Shown: positions 32,827 through 41,467, counted from the stretch's first letter. The stretch: DNA of 64,000 nt from Streptomyces sp. NBC_01142 (GCF_026341125.1 NZ_JAPEOR010000002.1:372001-436000); one strand, 5' to 3'. A program made the numbers and translations. The notes: a model not told the origin generated them from the sequence alone.

Positions 32827-33754
32827 GAGCGTGTCTGAGATCCGCCGTATCGGCTGTATGGGTGACTCGTTGAGTGGTGTGTGAGTGCTGCTGGGGATGG
32901 TTACCCGTCTGATCTGACGGATGAACAGTGGGCGTTGATTGAGCCGTTGCTGCCTGCTCCAAGGACGGGTCGCAAGGGCGGGCGGCGGGAGAAGCACCCG
33001 CGTCGGCGGATCGTGGACGCGATCTTGTACTTGGCGCGGACCGGGTGCCAGTGGCGGTATCTGCCCAAGGATTTCCCGCCCTTCCAGACGGTGTACTGGT
33101 ACTTCACCTGGTGGCACGACGACGGCACCGTGGAGCGCGTCCACGACGCGCTGCGGGTCAAGGTCCGCGAGGCCGACGGCCGTTCCGCTGAGCCGTCCGC
33201 GGGCCTGGTCGACTCGCAGTCCGTGCGGGCGGCCGACACGGTGCCGAAGTCCACCAGCGGCTTCGACGCGGGCAAGAAGACCAAGGGCCGCAAACGGTTC
33301 ATCGTCACCGACACCCTCGGCCTCCTCCTGGCCGTGCACGTGCTGGCCGCAAGCGTCCAGGACCGCGACGGAGCCAAGCGCTCCCTGCTGTGGACCCGCC
33401 TGGACCACCCAACCATCGAGAAGATCTGGGCCGACCAGGGCTTCGCCGGCCGACTCGTCGAGTGGTCCTCTGCCGTCTTGCACCGCACGCTGGAGATCGT
33501 CCGCAAGGACCCCGGACAGCGCGGCTTCAAGGTCCAGCCGAAGCGCTGGGCGGTGGAGCGCACGTTCGCCTGGATCACCACACGCCGCCGCCTGGCCTGC
33601 GACTACGAACGCAACCCGGCCCACTCCGAAACCATGATCCGCTGGGCCATGACCGACCTGATACTCCGCCGACTCACCCGAGGCCGACCCGCCACCCGCC
33701 AAGGACCCCGACCACTACGGAAAATCACCCCGTAACCCGATCTCAGACACGCTC
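32827..33754 (+). mobile_element. Complete IS5-family insertion sequence, 928 bp
   Basis: Perfect 16-bp terminal inverted repeats GAGCGTGTCTGAGATC at 32827-32842 and (reversed) 33739-33754 flank one intact transposase gene. The flanking trinucleotide TCA at 32824-32826 and 33755-33757 fits the 3-bp TNA target duplication of the IS1031-like IS5 subgroup. Intact ends, frame and duplication indicate a recent insertion that may still be mobile. It landed in a local repeat array. Confidence 0.92.
32881..33735 (+). CDS. IS5-family DDE transposase
   Basis: A 284-residue transposase in a single frame. The N-terminal domain (SDLTDEQWALIEPLLPAP, RRRIVDAILYLARTGCQWRYLPKDFPP) is the DUF4096-type DNA-binding part. 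The DDE catalytic triad is visible as LVDSQSVRAADT, IWADQGFAG and RWAVERTFAWI, with YERNPAHSETMIRWAM at the end. The GTG at 32881 is 54 bp inside the left terminal repeat. No frameshift signal is needed, unlike two-frame IS427-type relatives. Confidence 0.95.
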   Translation: MSAAGDGYPSDLTDEQWALIEPLLPAPRTGRKGGRREKHPRRRIVDAILYLARTGCQWRYLPKDFPPFQTVYWYFTWWHDDGTVERVHDALRVKVREADGRSAEPSAGLVDSQSVRAADTVPKSTSGFDAGKKTKGRKRFIVTDTLGLLLAVHVLAASVQDRDGAKRSLLWTRLDHPTIEKIWADQGFAGRLVEWSSAVLHRTLEIVRKDPGQRGFKVQPKRWAVERTFAWITTRRRLACDYERNPAHSETMIRWAMTDLILRRLTRGRPATRQGPRPLRKITP

Positions 33755-33843
33755 TCAGGGGCGCGGCGCGGGAGGCTCAGCGGCGCGCGACGCCGGAGGG
33801 CCGGACACTCAGGGCGCGGCGCAGTGCCGTGCGGGCCCGACGC

Positions 33844-34545
33844 TCAGGGCGCCAGCACTTCCAGCTCCGCGAGGGCACCGACGGCGATCTGACGCGTGAT
33901 CTCCTCGGCCCGGGCGGCATCGCCCCCGCGGACCGCCTCGGCCACCTGGACATGCAGGGTCACGGCCGCCGGATCGGGGTCGTCGAACATCACCTGGTGA
34001 TGCGTACGGCCGGTGAGGACTTCGGCCACCACATCGCCGAGCCGGGCGAACATTTCGTTGCCTGAGGCGTTGAGCACGATCCGGTGGAAGGCGACGTCGT
34101 GCTCCAGATACTTCTCGAGCTGGTGCCCGCGGGAGGTGGCGACCATACCCAGGGCCTGCTCGGTGAGTGCGGCGCACTGCTCGGGGGTGGCGTTGCGGGC
34201 CGCCAGCCCGGCCGCGACCGGCTCGATCGCGGAGCGCAGCACGGTCAGTGAGCGCAGCTGGCGCGGGCGGTCGGAGCCGGCCAGGCGCCAGCGGATGACG
34301 CGCGGGTCGTAGACGTTCCACTCCTCGGTGGGACGTACGGTCACGCCGACCCGGCGCCGGGACTCCACCAGGTGCATCGATTCGAGGACCCGGACCACTT
34401 CGCGTACGACGGTGCGCGAGACGTCGAAGCGCTGTGCCACCTCATCGGTGCGCACCACACTGCCCGTTGGGTACTCGCCCGCGGTGATCGCGAGGCCGAG
34501 GGTGTCCAGCACATGGATATGGAGCCCCTGGCCCTCTGTGGTCAT
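33844..34545 (-). CDS. gntR: GntR/FadR-family regulator of gluconate genes
   Basis: A 233-residue FCD-type repressor. The winged helix spans residues about 8-75 (TGSVVRTDEVAQRFDVSRTV, REVVRVLESMHLVESRRRVG). The FCD effector domain (90-225) has metal/ligand residues in LEHDVAFHRIVLNASGN and TLHVQVAEAV. It is divergent from gntK-gntP, the classical arrangement in which gluconate or its phosphate releases repression. The ATG at 34545 was chosen over an upstream ATG at 34578 because it begins the conserved MTTEGQGLHIHVLDTLG. The 140-bp divergent gap holds TTGTATAC-containing sequence that may include its operator. Confidence 0.92.
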   Translation of the reverse strand: MTTEGQGLHIHVLDTLGLAITAGEYPTGSVVRTDEVAQRFDVSRTVVREVVRVLESMHLVESRRRVGVTVRPTEEWNVYDPRVIRWRLAGSDRPRQLRSLTVLRSAIEPVAAGLAARNATPEQCAALTEQALGMVATSRGHQLEKYLEHDVAFHRIVLNASGNEMFARLGDVVAEVLTGRTHHQVMFDDPDPAAVTLHVQVAEAVRGGDAARAEEITRQIAVGALAELEVLAP

Positions 34546-34685
34546 GGGGCAAGCGTACGGGGCGCCACTCGAGAACAAAAAGTATGACGTTTGAGTCTCG
34601 ACGTCTTGTATACGTCGTACCTAATAGGTTTCAGTAGCGCGACGGACGGATGTCGACGAAGACAGCGAAGACAGCGAGGCACGTA

Positions 34686-35195
34686 ATGAGCTCCCCCCAC
34701 GTCGTCGTGGTGATGGGCGTGGCAGGCACCGGCAAGACCACGATCGGTCCCCTGCTCGCCGCCGCACTGGGCGTCCCGTACGCCGAGGGCGACGACTTCC
34801 ACCCCCCGGCGAACATCGCCAAGATGTCGGCCGGCACCCCGCTGGACGACGCGGACCGCCGGCCGTGGCTCGATGCGATCGGGCTGTGGGCCCACGGCCG
34901 GGCGGGCCTCGGCGGGGTGGTCTCCAGCTCCGCGCTCAAGCGGAGCTATCGCGACCGGCTGCGGGCAGCCGCACCGGATGCCGTCTTCCTCCACCTCACC
35001 GGCGACCGCCCGCTCATCGAGCAGCGGATGTCGGAGCGCACCGGGCACTTCATGCCCACCGCGCTGCTGGACTCGCAGTTCGCGACGCTCCAGCCGCTGG
35101 GAGACGACGAGGCGGGCGTCGCCGTCGATGTGTCCGGCACCCCCGAAGAAATCACCGAACGAGCCGTCGCCGCGCTGCGCCGGCTCGAGAACTGA
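34686..35195 (+). CDS. gntK: Gluconokinase
   Basis: A 169-residue kinase that phosphorylates D-gluconate to 6-phosphogluconate for the pentose phosphate pathway. The P-loop is VMGVAGTGKTTIG at residues 6-18, and GDDFHPPANIAKMSAGTPLDDADR is the substrate-binding block typical of thermoresistant-type GntK, followed by SSALKRSYRDRLR and FLHLTGDRPLIEQRMSER. The ATG at 34686 has GAGG at 6 bases and gives the normal length; an ATG at 34650 lacks a convincing site. It is followed after 12 bp by gntP. Confidence 0.95.
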   Translation: MSSPHVVVVMGVAGTGKTTIGPLLAAALGVPYAEGDDFHPPANIAKMSAGTPLDDADRRPWLDAIGLWAHGRAGLGGVVSSSALKRSYRDRLRAAAPDAVFLHLTGDRPLIEQRMSERTGHFMPTALLDSQFATLQPLGDDEAGVAVDVSGTPEEITERAVAALRRLEN

Positions 35196-35207
35196 GGAAT
35201 CGCCACC

Positions 35208-36605
35208 GTGACCAGTCTCAGCGTCGAGACGCTGGCAGCGGCCGCCACCGAAACGATCACTTCGGCCGGCAACGCGCAGTTGGGCATGGCCGTTCTCGCG
35301 GGCATAGCCGTCATCGTCCTGCTCATCACCAAGTTCAAGGTCCACGCGTTTCTGGCACTGACCATCGGCTCCCTGGCGCTCGGCGCGTTCGCGGGCGCAC
35401 CGCTGGACAAGACCATCACCAGCTTCACCACCGGTCTCGGCGTGACGGTCGCGGGGGTGGGCGTACTGATCGCGCTGGGCGCGATCCTCGGCAAGCTGCT
35501 CGCCGACTCCGGCGGTGCGGACCAGATCGTCGACACCATCCTCGCCAGGGCGAGCGGCCGCGCGATGCCGTGGGCGATGGTCCTGATCGCCTCGGTGATC
35601 GGACTGCCCCTCTTCTTCGAGGTCGGCATCGTGCTGCTGATCCCGGTGGTGCTGCTCGTCGCCAAGCGCGGCAACTACTCCCTGATGCGGATCGGTATCC
35701 CGGCCCTGGCCGGTCTCTCCGTGATGCACGGTCTGATTCCGCCGCACCCCGGCCCGCTGGTGGCGATCGACGCCATCGGCGCGGACCTCGGTGTCACGCT
35801 GGCGCTGGGTGTCGTCGTCGCCATTCCGACCGTGATCATCGCGGGGCCGGTCTTCTCCCGTTACGCCGCGCGCTGGGTGGACATCCCCGCCCCCGAGCGG
35901 ATGATCCCCACGCGTCCGTCGGAGGACCTCGAGCGGCGCCCCGGCTTCGGCGCCACCGTGGCCACCGTGCTGCTGCCCGTCGTACTGATGCTGGTGAAGG
36001 CACTCGTCGACGTCGTCGTGGACAACCCCGAGCACGGCCTCCAGCGCGTTACGGACGTCATCGGCTCACCGCTCATCGCGCTGCTCGCCGCCGTGATCGT
36101 CGGTATGTTCACGCTGGGCCGCGCGGCCGGGTTCACCAAGGAGCGGCTCTCCACCACCGTCGAGAAGTCCCTCGTCCCGATCGCGGGCATTCTGCTGATC
36201 GTCGGCGCGGGCGGCGGCTTCAAGCAGACGCTGATCGATGTCGGCGTGGGCCAGATGATCCTGGACTTCTCCAAGGACTGGTCGATCCCGGCACTGCTGC
36301 TGGCCTGGCTGATCGCCGTCGCCATCCGCCTCGCAACCGGATCGGCGACCGTGGCCACCATCTCGGCGGCCGGTCTGGTGGCCCCGCTGGCGGCCGGCAT
36401 GTCGACCTCGGAGTCGGCACTGCTGGTGCTGGCGATCGGCGCGGGCTCCCTCTTCTTCAGCCATGTCAACGACGCCGGATTCTGGCTGGTGAAGGAGTAC
36501 TTCGGGATGACCGTCGGCCAGACGATCAAGACCTGGTCGGTGATGGAGACCATCATCTCCGTCGTCGGACTCGGCTTCGTCCTGCTGCTGTCACTCGTCC
36601 TCTAG
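35208..36605 (+). CDS. gntP: Gluconate:H+ symporter GntP
   Basis: A 465-residue inner-membrane permease of the GntP family with about 12-14 helices. Characteristic blocks are GLGVTVAGVGVLIALGAILG, GLPLFFEVGIVLLIPVVL, SVMHGLIPPHPGPLVA and the C-terminal LFFSHVNDAGFWLVKEYFGM. It imports gluconate for GntK. It lies 12 bp after gntK in the same unit under GntR. The 3' end overlaps the convergent cytochrome b gene by 15 bp. Confidence 0.95.
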   Translation: MTSLSVETLAAAATETITSAGNAQLGMAVLAGIAVIVLLITKFKVHAFLALTIGSLALGAFAGAPLDKTITSFTTGLGVTVAGVGVLIALGAILGKLLADSGGADQIVDTILARASGRAMPWAMVLIASVIGLPLFFEVGIVLLIPVVLLVAKRGNYSLMRIGIPALAGLSVMHGLIPPHPGPLVAIDAIGADLGVTLALGVVVAIPTVIIAGPVFSRYAARWVDIPAPERMIPTRPSEDLERRPGFGATVATVLLPVVLMLVKALVDVVVDNPEHGLQRVTDVIGSPLIALLAAVIVGMFTLGRAAGFTKERLSTTVEKSLVPIAGILLIVGAGGGFKQTLIDVGVGQMILDFSKDWSIPALLLAWLIAVAIRLATGSATVATISAAGLVAPLAAGMSTSESALLVLAIGAGSLFFSHVNDAGFWLVKEYFGMTVGQTIKTWSVMETIISVVGLGFVLLLSLVL

Positions 36606-37253
36606 CCACAGCGGGTGCTCCCGCTTCGCCCACGGGCGCTCGACCGACCCGGTACGCATACCCCTGCGTGACTCCGGGTCGGCGAGCGCCATTCCGATGT
36701 GTCCGAAGAGCACAATGCCGACGGCCAGCGACAGCCAGTCGTGGACGAAGGTGGCGCTGGTGCGCCACACCAGCGGAGTGAGCGAGGTGAACCACATCAG
36801 CAGCCCGGTCGCGAGCATCACCAGCACCGCGCCCGCGATCCAGGCCGAGTAGACCTTCTGCCCGGCGTTGAACTTGCCCGCCGGACGCGCCTTGGGCCGG
36901 TGGTCGCGCCGCCGGACCGCACGCAGCCACGTCCGGTCGTGCGGCCCGAAGCGGTTGAGCCTGCGCAGATCGGCGCGGAAGGCGCGCGAGGCGAGGCCGA
37001 GCAGGAAGGGCACGGGCAGCAACAGCCCCGACCACTGGTGGACAGTGACCACCAGATAGCGTCGGCCGACGAGTTCGGCGATCTGCGGTACGTACAGAGC
37101 GGCGGCGGTCACCACGCACAGCAGCATCAGCGCGGCGGTGGTGCGGTGCACCCAGCGCTCGGCGCGGCTGAACCGGCGTACCCGCACGGGCCGTTCAGAC
37201 GGTGGGGGTGTCGCTGCGGCCGTTGGACCGGCCGACCCAGGCGTCGACGTCAT
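36591..37253 (-). CDS. Cytochrome b/b6-domain membrane protein
   Basis: A 220-residue protein with four membrane helices and histidines placed as heme ligands (RWVHRTTAALMLL, VVTVHQWSGLLLPVPF, SATFVHDWLSLAVGIVLFGH). The fold is the di-heme cytochrome b561/formate dehydrogenase gamma type. Its start overlaps the molybdopterin oxidoreductase gene by 59 bp, so it is the likely membrane electron carrier of that enzyme, comparable to the MsrQ partner of MsrP but of a different family. Confidence 0.85.
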   Translation of the reverse strand: MTSTPGSAGPTAAATPPPSERPVRVRRFSRAERWVHRTTAALMLLCVVTAAALYVPQIAELVGRRYLVVTVHQWSGLLLPVPFLLGLASRAFRADLRRLNRFGPHDRTWLRAVRRRDHRPKARPAGKFNAGQKVYSAWIAGAVLVMLATGLLMWFTSLTPLVWRTSATFVHDWLSLAVGIVLFGHIGMALADPESRRGMRTGSVERPWAKREHPLWLEDE

Positions 37254-37920
37254 ATCCCCGCTCCTCCCAGTAGCCGGGCCGGACGTCGGAGGTGACGGTG
37301 ATCCCGGAGAGCCATTTCGCCGACTTGTAGAAGTACATCGGCGCCACATACAGCCGGACCGGACCGCCGTGGGAGTGGCTGAGTGGTTTGTCCTGCATCT
37401 GCAGACAGACCAGCACATCGTCGCGGCGGGCCTGCGGGAGGGTGAGGCTCTCGCTGTAGGTGCCGTCGAAGCAGGTGAAGCGGATGGCCCTGCCTTGCGC
37501 GCGTACACCCGCGGCGTCCAGCAGCAGCGACAGCTTGACCCCCGCGAACGGCGTGTCGGGGACCCGCCAGCCGGTGACGCACTGGACGTCACGGACGACG
37601 CGGGTCTGCGGCAGCTTGCGCAGCGCGTCGAGGGTGTACGTCGTCGGCCGGTCGACCAGCCCGTCGACGGTCAGCCGGTAGTTCTGACCGCTCTTGCGGG
37701 GTACGGAGGAGGCCACCGAGTAGTAGCGGAAGCCGCCGCCGTTGGGGAGCAGGCCGGACAGACCGGTCGGGTCCTTGTCGGCGGCCGCGCCGAGGAAGGA
37801 TTCGAGCCCGCGCTGCAGATAGGGCGCCGTGGCGACGCCGGCCGCGCCGAGCCCCAGCATGCCGAGTACCAGGCGCCGGCCGACGGGCGAGCCCTCGGCG
37901 TCGGGGTGGTGAGTGGTCAC
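37195..37920 (-). CDS. Molybdopterin-dependent oxidoreductase, sulfite-oxidase/MsrP fold, Tat signal
   Basis: A 241-residue protein of the oxidoreductase molybdopterin-binding family. The N-terminus has twin arginines and a hydrophobic stretch (GRRLVLGMLGLGAAG), a likely Tat signal or anchor. The molybdenum-ligand cysteine is in RDVQCVTGWRVPD, followed by HSHGGPVRLYVAPMYFYKSAKW. It probably acts outside the membrane on a sulfoxide or similar substrate, exchanging electrons with the overlapping cytochrome b gene product. The GTG at 37920 gives a normal N-terminus; a longer frame upstream has no signal character. Confidence 0.88.
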   Translation of the reverse strand: MTTHHPDAEGSPVGRRLVLGMLGLGAAGVATAPYLQRGLESFLGAAADKDPTGLSGLLPNGGGFRYYSVASSVPRKSGQNYRLTVDGLVDRPTTYTLDALRKLPQTRVVRDVQCVTGWRVPDTPFAGVKLSLLLDAAGVRAQGRAIRFTCFDGTYSESLTLPQARRDDVLVCLQMQDKPLSHSHGGPVRLYVAPMYFYKSAKWLSGITVTSDVRPGYWEERGYDVDAWVGRSNGRSDTPTV

Positions 37921-37996
37921 CCTTCGATTCGAACACTCGGGAGCCTCAGAAGCCAGGAAAACCGGCCGCACGTCAGACTTCCGTCACACTCGGCGC

Positions 37997-38428
37997 ATGG
38001 ACAAGCGTGAGAACCGTGAACCGCTCAAGCCGTATCTGCTCGCACTTCCCGGACCGCTTCGGGACCGGTTGGTGGCAGCCGTACTGTCCGGGCGGAAGGT
38101 CTCGACGACGGGGCTCCTCGCGGAGTACGAGGCAGAGAAGGAGGAACTGCCGCCGGTCGGCGAGCGATCGGCGCTGATCGACTCGGACGGGCACGAGGTG
38201 GCGGTGGTGGAGCTGACGGAGGTACGGGTGCTGCCGCTCGGGGAGGTCGATCTGCAGCATGCACTGGACGAGGGCGAGGGGCATGTGTCGGTCGCGGGGT
38301 GGCGCGCGGCGCACGAGAGGTTCTGGCACAGCGAGGAGATGCGCGAGGCGCTCGGCGACCCGGAGTTCGAGGTCGACGACGAGACGCTGGTCGTGGCGGA
38401 GCGCTTCCAGGTGGTGGAGCGGTTCTAG
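37997..38428 (+). CDS. ASCH domain protein
   Basis: 143 residues, MDKRENREPLKPYLLALPGP. The beta-barrel ASCH pattern, related to PUA RNA-binding domains, is seen in GRKVSTTGLLAEYEAEKEEL, ALIDSDGHEVAVVELTEVRV, and GEGHVSVAGWRAAHERFW. ASCH proteins bind RNA or hydrolyse modified nucleosides. The substrate is unknown. It is divergent from the molybdopterin gene, with 76 bp between the starts. Confidence 0.88.
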   Translation: MDKRENREPLKPYLLALPGPLRDRLVAAVLSGRKVSTTGLLAEYEAEKEELPPVGERSALIDSDGHEVAVVELTEVRVLPLGEVDLQHALDEGEGHVSVAGWRAAHERFWHSEEMREALGDPEFEVDDETLVVAERFQVVERF

Positions 38429-38535
38429 AGGGAGCGGTTCCAGATGGTGCGGTTCCAGGTGCCCAGGGGTTCTTTCCCCCACCCGCCTCAGGAACCTTGC
38501 TCGACCAGACAGGCTCGTTGTGAGCGGATGGCTTC

Positions 38536-39276
38536 TCAGGTCAGATTCAGCCCTCCGTCGAGCACGATGACCTCGCCGGTGAGATAGGTGCCGGCGATCA
38601 GCGCCGCCACCAGGTCGGCCACGTCGGCGGGCTGGGCCGGGCGGCGCATCGGCGCGCGGTCCCGCCACAGCTCGTGCGCCTGCGCCCAGTCCTTCGTCAT
38701 CGGCGTGTCCACCAGCCCCGGCGCGACCGCGTTGACACGCACCTCGGGCCCGAGCGCAGCCGCGAGCAGCCGGGTCACGTGATTCAGCGCGGCCTTGCTC
38801 GCCGCGTACGGCACCGACGAGCCCTTGGGACGCACCCCGGCATGACTGGTGACGTTCACGATGCTGCCGCCCCCGGGGGATTGGCGCAGCGCCGGAAGTG
38901 CAGCCGTGCACAGCACCCATGGCGCGATCAGGTTGACCTCCAGCAGTTGCCGCCAGTCCGCCGGTGTCGCCGCGGCCAGGTCGTCATGCGGGATCGGCCG
39001 GCTGATGCCCGCGTTGTTCACCAGCACGTCCAGCCGCCCGTACCGGCCGAGCGCCGCCTCGACCAGCCCCCGGGCCTCCTCCTCCACCGCCAGATCCGCC
39101 CGCACGTACGCCCCGCCGAGCTCCGCCGCCAGCGCCTCCCCGGCCTCCGCACTGCGCCGCGAGTGCACGACGACCCGCATCCCGTCCGCCGCCAGCCTCC
39201 GCGCGACGGCCTCCCCGATCCCCGACGTGGACCCGCTGACCAGGGCGACGGGCCGATCCGCTTGTTCCATCCTCAT
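38536..39276 (-). CDS. Short-chain dehydrogenase/reductase
   Basis: A 246-residue Rossmann-fold oxidoreductase. The NAD(P) site is SGSTSGIGEAVARRL, NNAGIS follows, and the catalytic tetrad is Asn/Ser in VNVTSHAG and Tyr/Lys in YAASKAALN. The Arg after strand 2 (VVVHSRRSAEAG) suggests NADPH. It ends TGEVIVLDGGLNLT, as in FabG-like reductases. The ATG at 39276 or 39270 could be used; a longer upstream frame is not SDR-like. Substrate unknown; it stands alone. Confidence 0.9.
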   Translation of the reverse strand: MRMEQADRPVALVSGSTSGIGEAVARRLAADGMRVVVHSRRSAEAGEALAAELGGAYVRADLAVEEEARGLVEAALGRYGRLDVLVNNAGISRPIPHDDLAAATPADWRQLLEVNLIAPWVLCTAALPALRQSPGGGSIVNVTSHAGVRPKGSSVPYAASKAALNHVTRLLAAALGPEVRVNAVAPGLVDTPMTKDWAQAHELWRDRAPMRRPAQPADVADLVAALIAGTYLTGEVIVLDGGLNLT

Positions 39277-39449
39277 GCCCGCGGATCCTGCCACGGCTTC
39301 AGCAGACCGAGCACCACCGAAGGCGCCGGCCACCTCCACCAGCGACGCGAGCGGATGAACCGCTCCATCTCTCCCGCCGCCGACCGGAGTTCGTACCCAC
39401 CCATTCCGAGGCCCGAGGTCGAGAACAGCTCAGGACGAAGAAGACCTGC

Positions 39450-39857
39450 TCAGTCGATGACCGCGGTGGCTTCGATCTCCACCAGATGGTCGGGTACGTC
39501 CAGTGCCGCAACGCCCAGCAGCGTGGCCGGCGGGACCGGGGTCACGCCGAGCTTCGCGGTTGCCCGGGCGATCCCTTCCATGAGCCGGGGCATCTTGTCG
39601 GGGGTCCAGTCGACGACGTAGACGGTCAGTTTCGCCACGTCGTCGAAGGAACCACCGGCCTCGGCCAGGGCGATGCCGATGTTGAGATAGCACTGCTCGA
39701 CCTGAGCGGCGAGGTCGCCTTCGCCGACCGTGACACCGTCGACGTCCCAGGCGACCTGCCCGGCGATGAAGACCAGCTTCGACCCGGTCGCGATCGACAC
39801 CTGCCGGTAGGCGTCGATTTCCGGCAATCCGTTGGGGTTTACCAGAGTGATGGCCAT
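39450..39857 (-). CDS. RidA family protein (YjgF/YER057c/UK114)
   Basis: A 135-residue trimer-forming protein. RidA enzymes deaminate reactive enamines and imines from PLP enzymes. The conserved blocks are VFIAGQVAWDVDG, the helix QVEQCYLNIGIALAEAGGSF, DDVAKLTVYVVDW and PPATLLGVAALDVPDHLVEIEA. The arginine usually found near residue 105 is replaced by Thr/Leu (ATLLGV), so it may belong to a non-deaminating subgroup. It is divergent from an HxlR regulator that probably controls it. Confidence 0.88.
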   Translation of the reverse strand: MAITLVNPNGLPEIDAYRQVSIATGSKLVFIAGQVAWDVDGVTVGEGDLAAQVEQCYLNIGIALAEAGGSFDDVAKLTVYVVDWTPDKMPRLMEGIARATAKLGVTPVPPATLLGVAALDVPDHLVEIEATAVID

Positions 39858-39929
39858 GCTGCCTGCCTCCTTGTCATGAGAGCGCGTGGGCGCGCTTCCA
39901 CCCAGCCACGACGCATTCGCTCTCTTGTG

Positions 39930-40000
39930 GTTACTCAGGAACCGTAGGAGAGTGGTCGCTGACATGGAAGAACGCACTTTTCAGTGACTGAGGAACCTTA
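39930..40000. promoter_or_regulatory. Repeated GTNACTNAGGAACC motif between ridA and hxlR
   Basis: GTTACTCAGGAACCGTA (39930-39946) and GTGACTGAGGAACCTTA (39984-40000) are 17-bp direct repeats 54 bp (about five helical turns) apart. The second touches the HxlR start codon. They are candidates for HxlR binding with autoregulation. Confidence 0.5.
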
Positions 40001-40380
40001 TGGTGACCAAGCAGTTCACGGGCTCACCCGACGAAGCGGACCTGAGGCGCGCGGACTCTCTCGCGCGGGAGATCTTCTCGGACGTCGCCAACAAGTGGGC
40101 ACTCCTGATCATTGAGGCTCTGGGGGAGCGCACCCTGCGCTTCGGCGAACTGCGGAACGAGATCGAGGGCATCAGCCACAAGATGCTCACCCAGAACCTG
40201 CGCATGCTGGAGCGCAACGGCCTGGTCGAGCGGACGGTGCACCCCGTCGTACCGCCGCGGGTCGAGTACACCCTCACGGAGCCGGGCCAAGCCCTGCGGG
40301 TGACGATCGACGGACTGTGCGACTGGACCCACCAGTACCTCGGTCACATCGAGACCTCCCGCCACCGCTTCGACACCTGA
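40000..40380 (+). CDS. HxlR-family transcriptional regulator
   Basis: A 126-residue winged-helix protein. The pattern DVANKWALLIIEALGERTLRFGELRNEI, then ISHKMLTQNLRMLERNGLVERTVHPVVPPRVEYTLTEPGQAL is diagnostic of the HxlR/MarR-like group, many of which sense quinones, aldehydes or other electrophiles. There is one cysteine, in GLCDWTHQY, which could be redox-active. It is divergent from ridA (142-bp gap with a repeated motif), so ridA is its likely target. Confidence 0.93.
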   Translation: MVTKQFTGSPDEADLRRADSLAREIFSDVANKWALLIIEALGERTLRFGELRNEIEGISHKMLTQNLRMLERNGLVERTVHPVVPPRVEYTLTEPGQALRVTIDGLCDWTHQYLGHIETSRHRFDT

Positions 40381-40554
40381 CAGGTTGAGCACTCGCCGGC
40401 CGCCCCGCGCGGGGCCGTTCCACCGGCTGCGGCACCGCCGCGTGGTCGACAGAAGCAACCCGTCCGGGTGTGCGGCGGTCTTACCGGGCGTCGTGCTCAG
40501 AGGATCAGCCTCTGTCGGCTCGTACTGGTATACCGACCGGAAAGGGCACACTCC

Positions 40555-40812
40555 ATGGTGCTGGATCCCAACTTCTGCCTGGACGTTCCGGAGGGTTTCG
40601 ACGACTCGGACGCTGAGACCGGGGTGCATCCCATTGCCAGGAAGCTGTTCCCCGCCACCACTGCCGCAGAAGCCTTCAGGAAAGCCCATGAGTGGGTGCG
40701 GGAACAAAGGGTCCGCCTCTCAGACGTGTCGTGGGATTTCTTCCACGACGAGGACGAGCCCTACGTACTGAGCATCTATTTCACGTTCGAGCTGGATCCC
40801 GAAGACGCCTGA
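40555..40812 (+). CDS. Small acidic hypothetical protein
   Basis: 85 residues, MVLDPNFCLDVPEGFDDSD, with a helical middle (AAEAFRKAHEWVREQRVR) and an acidic, beta-rich end (DEDEPYVLSIYFTFELDPEDA). No family is recognised. GAAAGGG at 10 bases supports the ATG at 40555. It lies at the left edge of an accessory region with recombinase remnants and a barstar gene; the size and acidity resemble immunity proteins, but no toxin gene is seen. Confidence 0.55.
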   Translation: MVLDPNFCLDVPEGFDDSDAETGVHPIARKLFPATTAAEAFRKAHEWVREQRVRLSDVSWDFFHDEDEPYVLSIYFTFELDPEDA

Positions 40813-40900
40813 TCCACCTCACAGCCGACGGCCACTGCCGACCCCTGGCCTTCCACCTCGTGGCCGGTGCCGTGGTGATGCGCAAGGTGGGGAGGACCGG

Positions 40901-41140
40901 GGTGGCGTCGGGCAGTTCCAGAGCATTGGTCGCGGTACCGGCGCACGCGTCCGTGCCAGGGGTGTTGGGGCACACGCAGCGAGGAACTCCGCTCCTTGCA
41001 CAGCCGTTCATCCGCCACCCACATAGCGTGCCGTCCGCCTTCGGCTTCCCGCATCGCAGCACACCGGAGGGCAAACAGCCGCGCCGCGTAGTCCCCTCCA
41101 CCCTCTCCCGACGGATCGGGTCGGACAGGATCCTTCGCAC
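40901..41140 (-). pseudogene. Large serine recombinase, zinc-ribbon fragment
   Basis: About 80 residues resemble the zinc-ribbon region of large serine integrases: ILSDPIRRERV, RRGCLPSGVLRCGKPKADGT, LCGWRMNG, RSGVPRCVCPNTPGTDACAG. Catalytic and coiled-coil parts are missing and the frame decays after it. It marks an old integration event near the HxlR gene. Confidence 0.5.
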
Positions 41141-41311
41141 CCGTCAGTCCTCATGGCTCACGATCGCGGGCCACACGGCCTCCGCAACAATCTCCCCGAG
41201 CAGCGGCCTGGTTCCCTCCCACGAATCACGGGGCGTGTGCTCGCGGCGGCCACTTATCCGGGCAGACACCAACAGGCGGCGCAATATGTCCGCGACGGCC
41301 AGCCTCAGAAC

Positions 41312-41467
41312 ATGTCCTGCCTCACGGGCCTCTACGAGCGCAAGCGCCGAGAAGGCAAGAACCACAAGCAAGCCGTGCTCTTCCTCGCCCGCCGACGAAT
41401 CAACCCGCCCTGGGTCATGATCCGTAACGGAGCGTTCTACCCACCAGCACCCGCCATCATCGCGGCT
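41312..41467 (+). pseudogene. IS110-family transposase, C-terminal remnant
   Basis: About 52 residues, LYERKRREGKNHKQAVLFLA then RRRINPPWVMIRNGAFYPP, match the extreme C-terminus of IS110/IS116 transposases (pattern FYDRKRAEGK...QAV..LARRR.N.LWAM.RDG..Y). The catalytic DEDD part upstream is lost or scrambled. Not functional. Confidence 0.65.

Larger units (their letters stand above)
32780..33850. repeat. Local repeat array split by the IS
   Basis: Sequence equivalent to GCCGGAGGGCCGGACACTC occurs just left of the IS (about 32806-32824) and again just right of it (about 33793-33811), each preceded by GGAGGCTCAG-GGCGCGCG. The array continues to the end of gntR. These words are noncoding, function unknown. 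Confidence 0.6.

Noticed and set aside
41153..41311. Extension of the IS110 remnant upstream in the same frame
   Set aside because: The translation before residue 54 has no resemblance to IS110 transposases; only 41312-41467 is supported.
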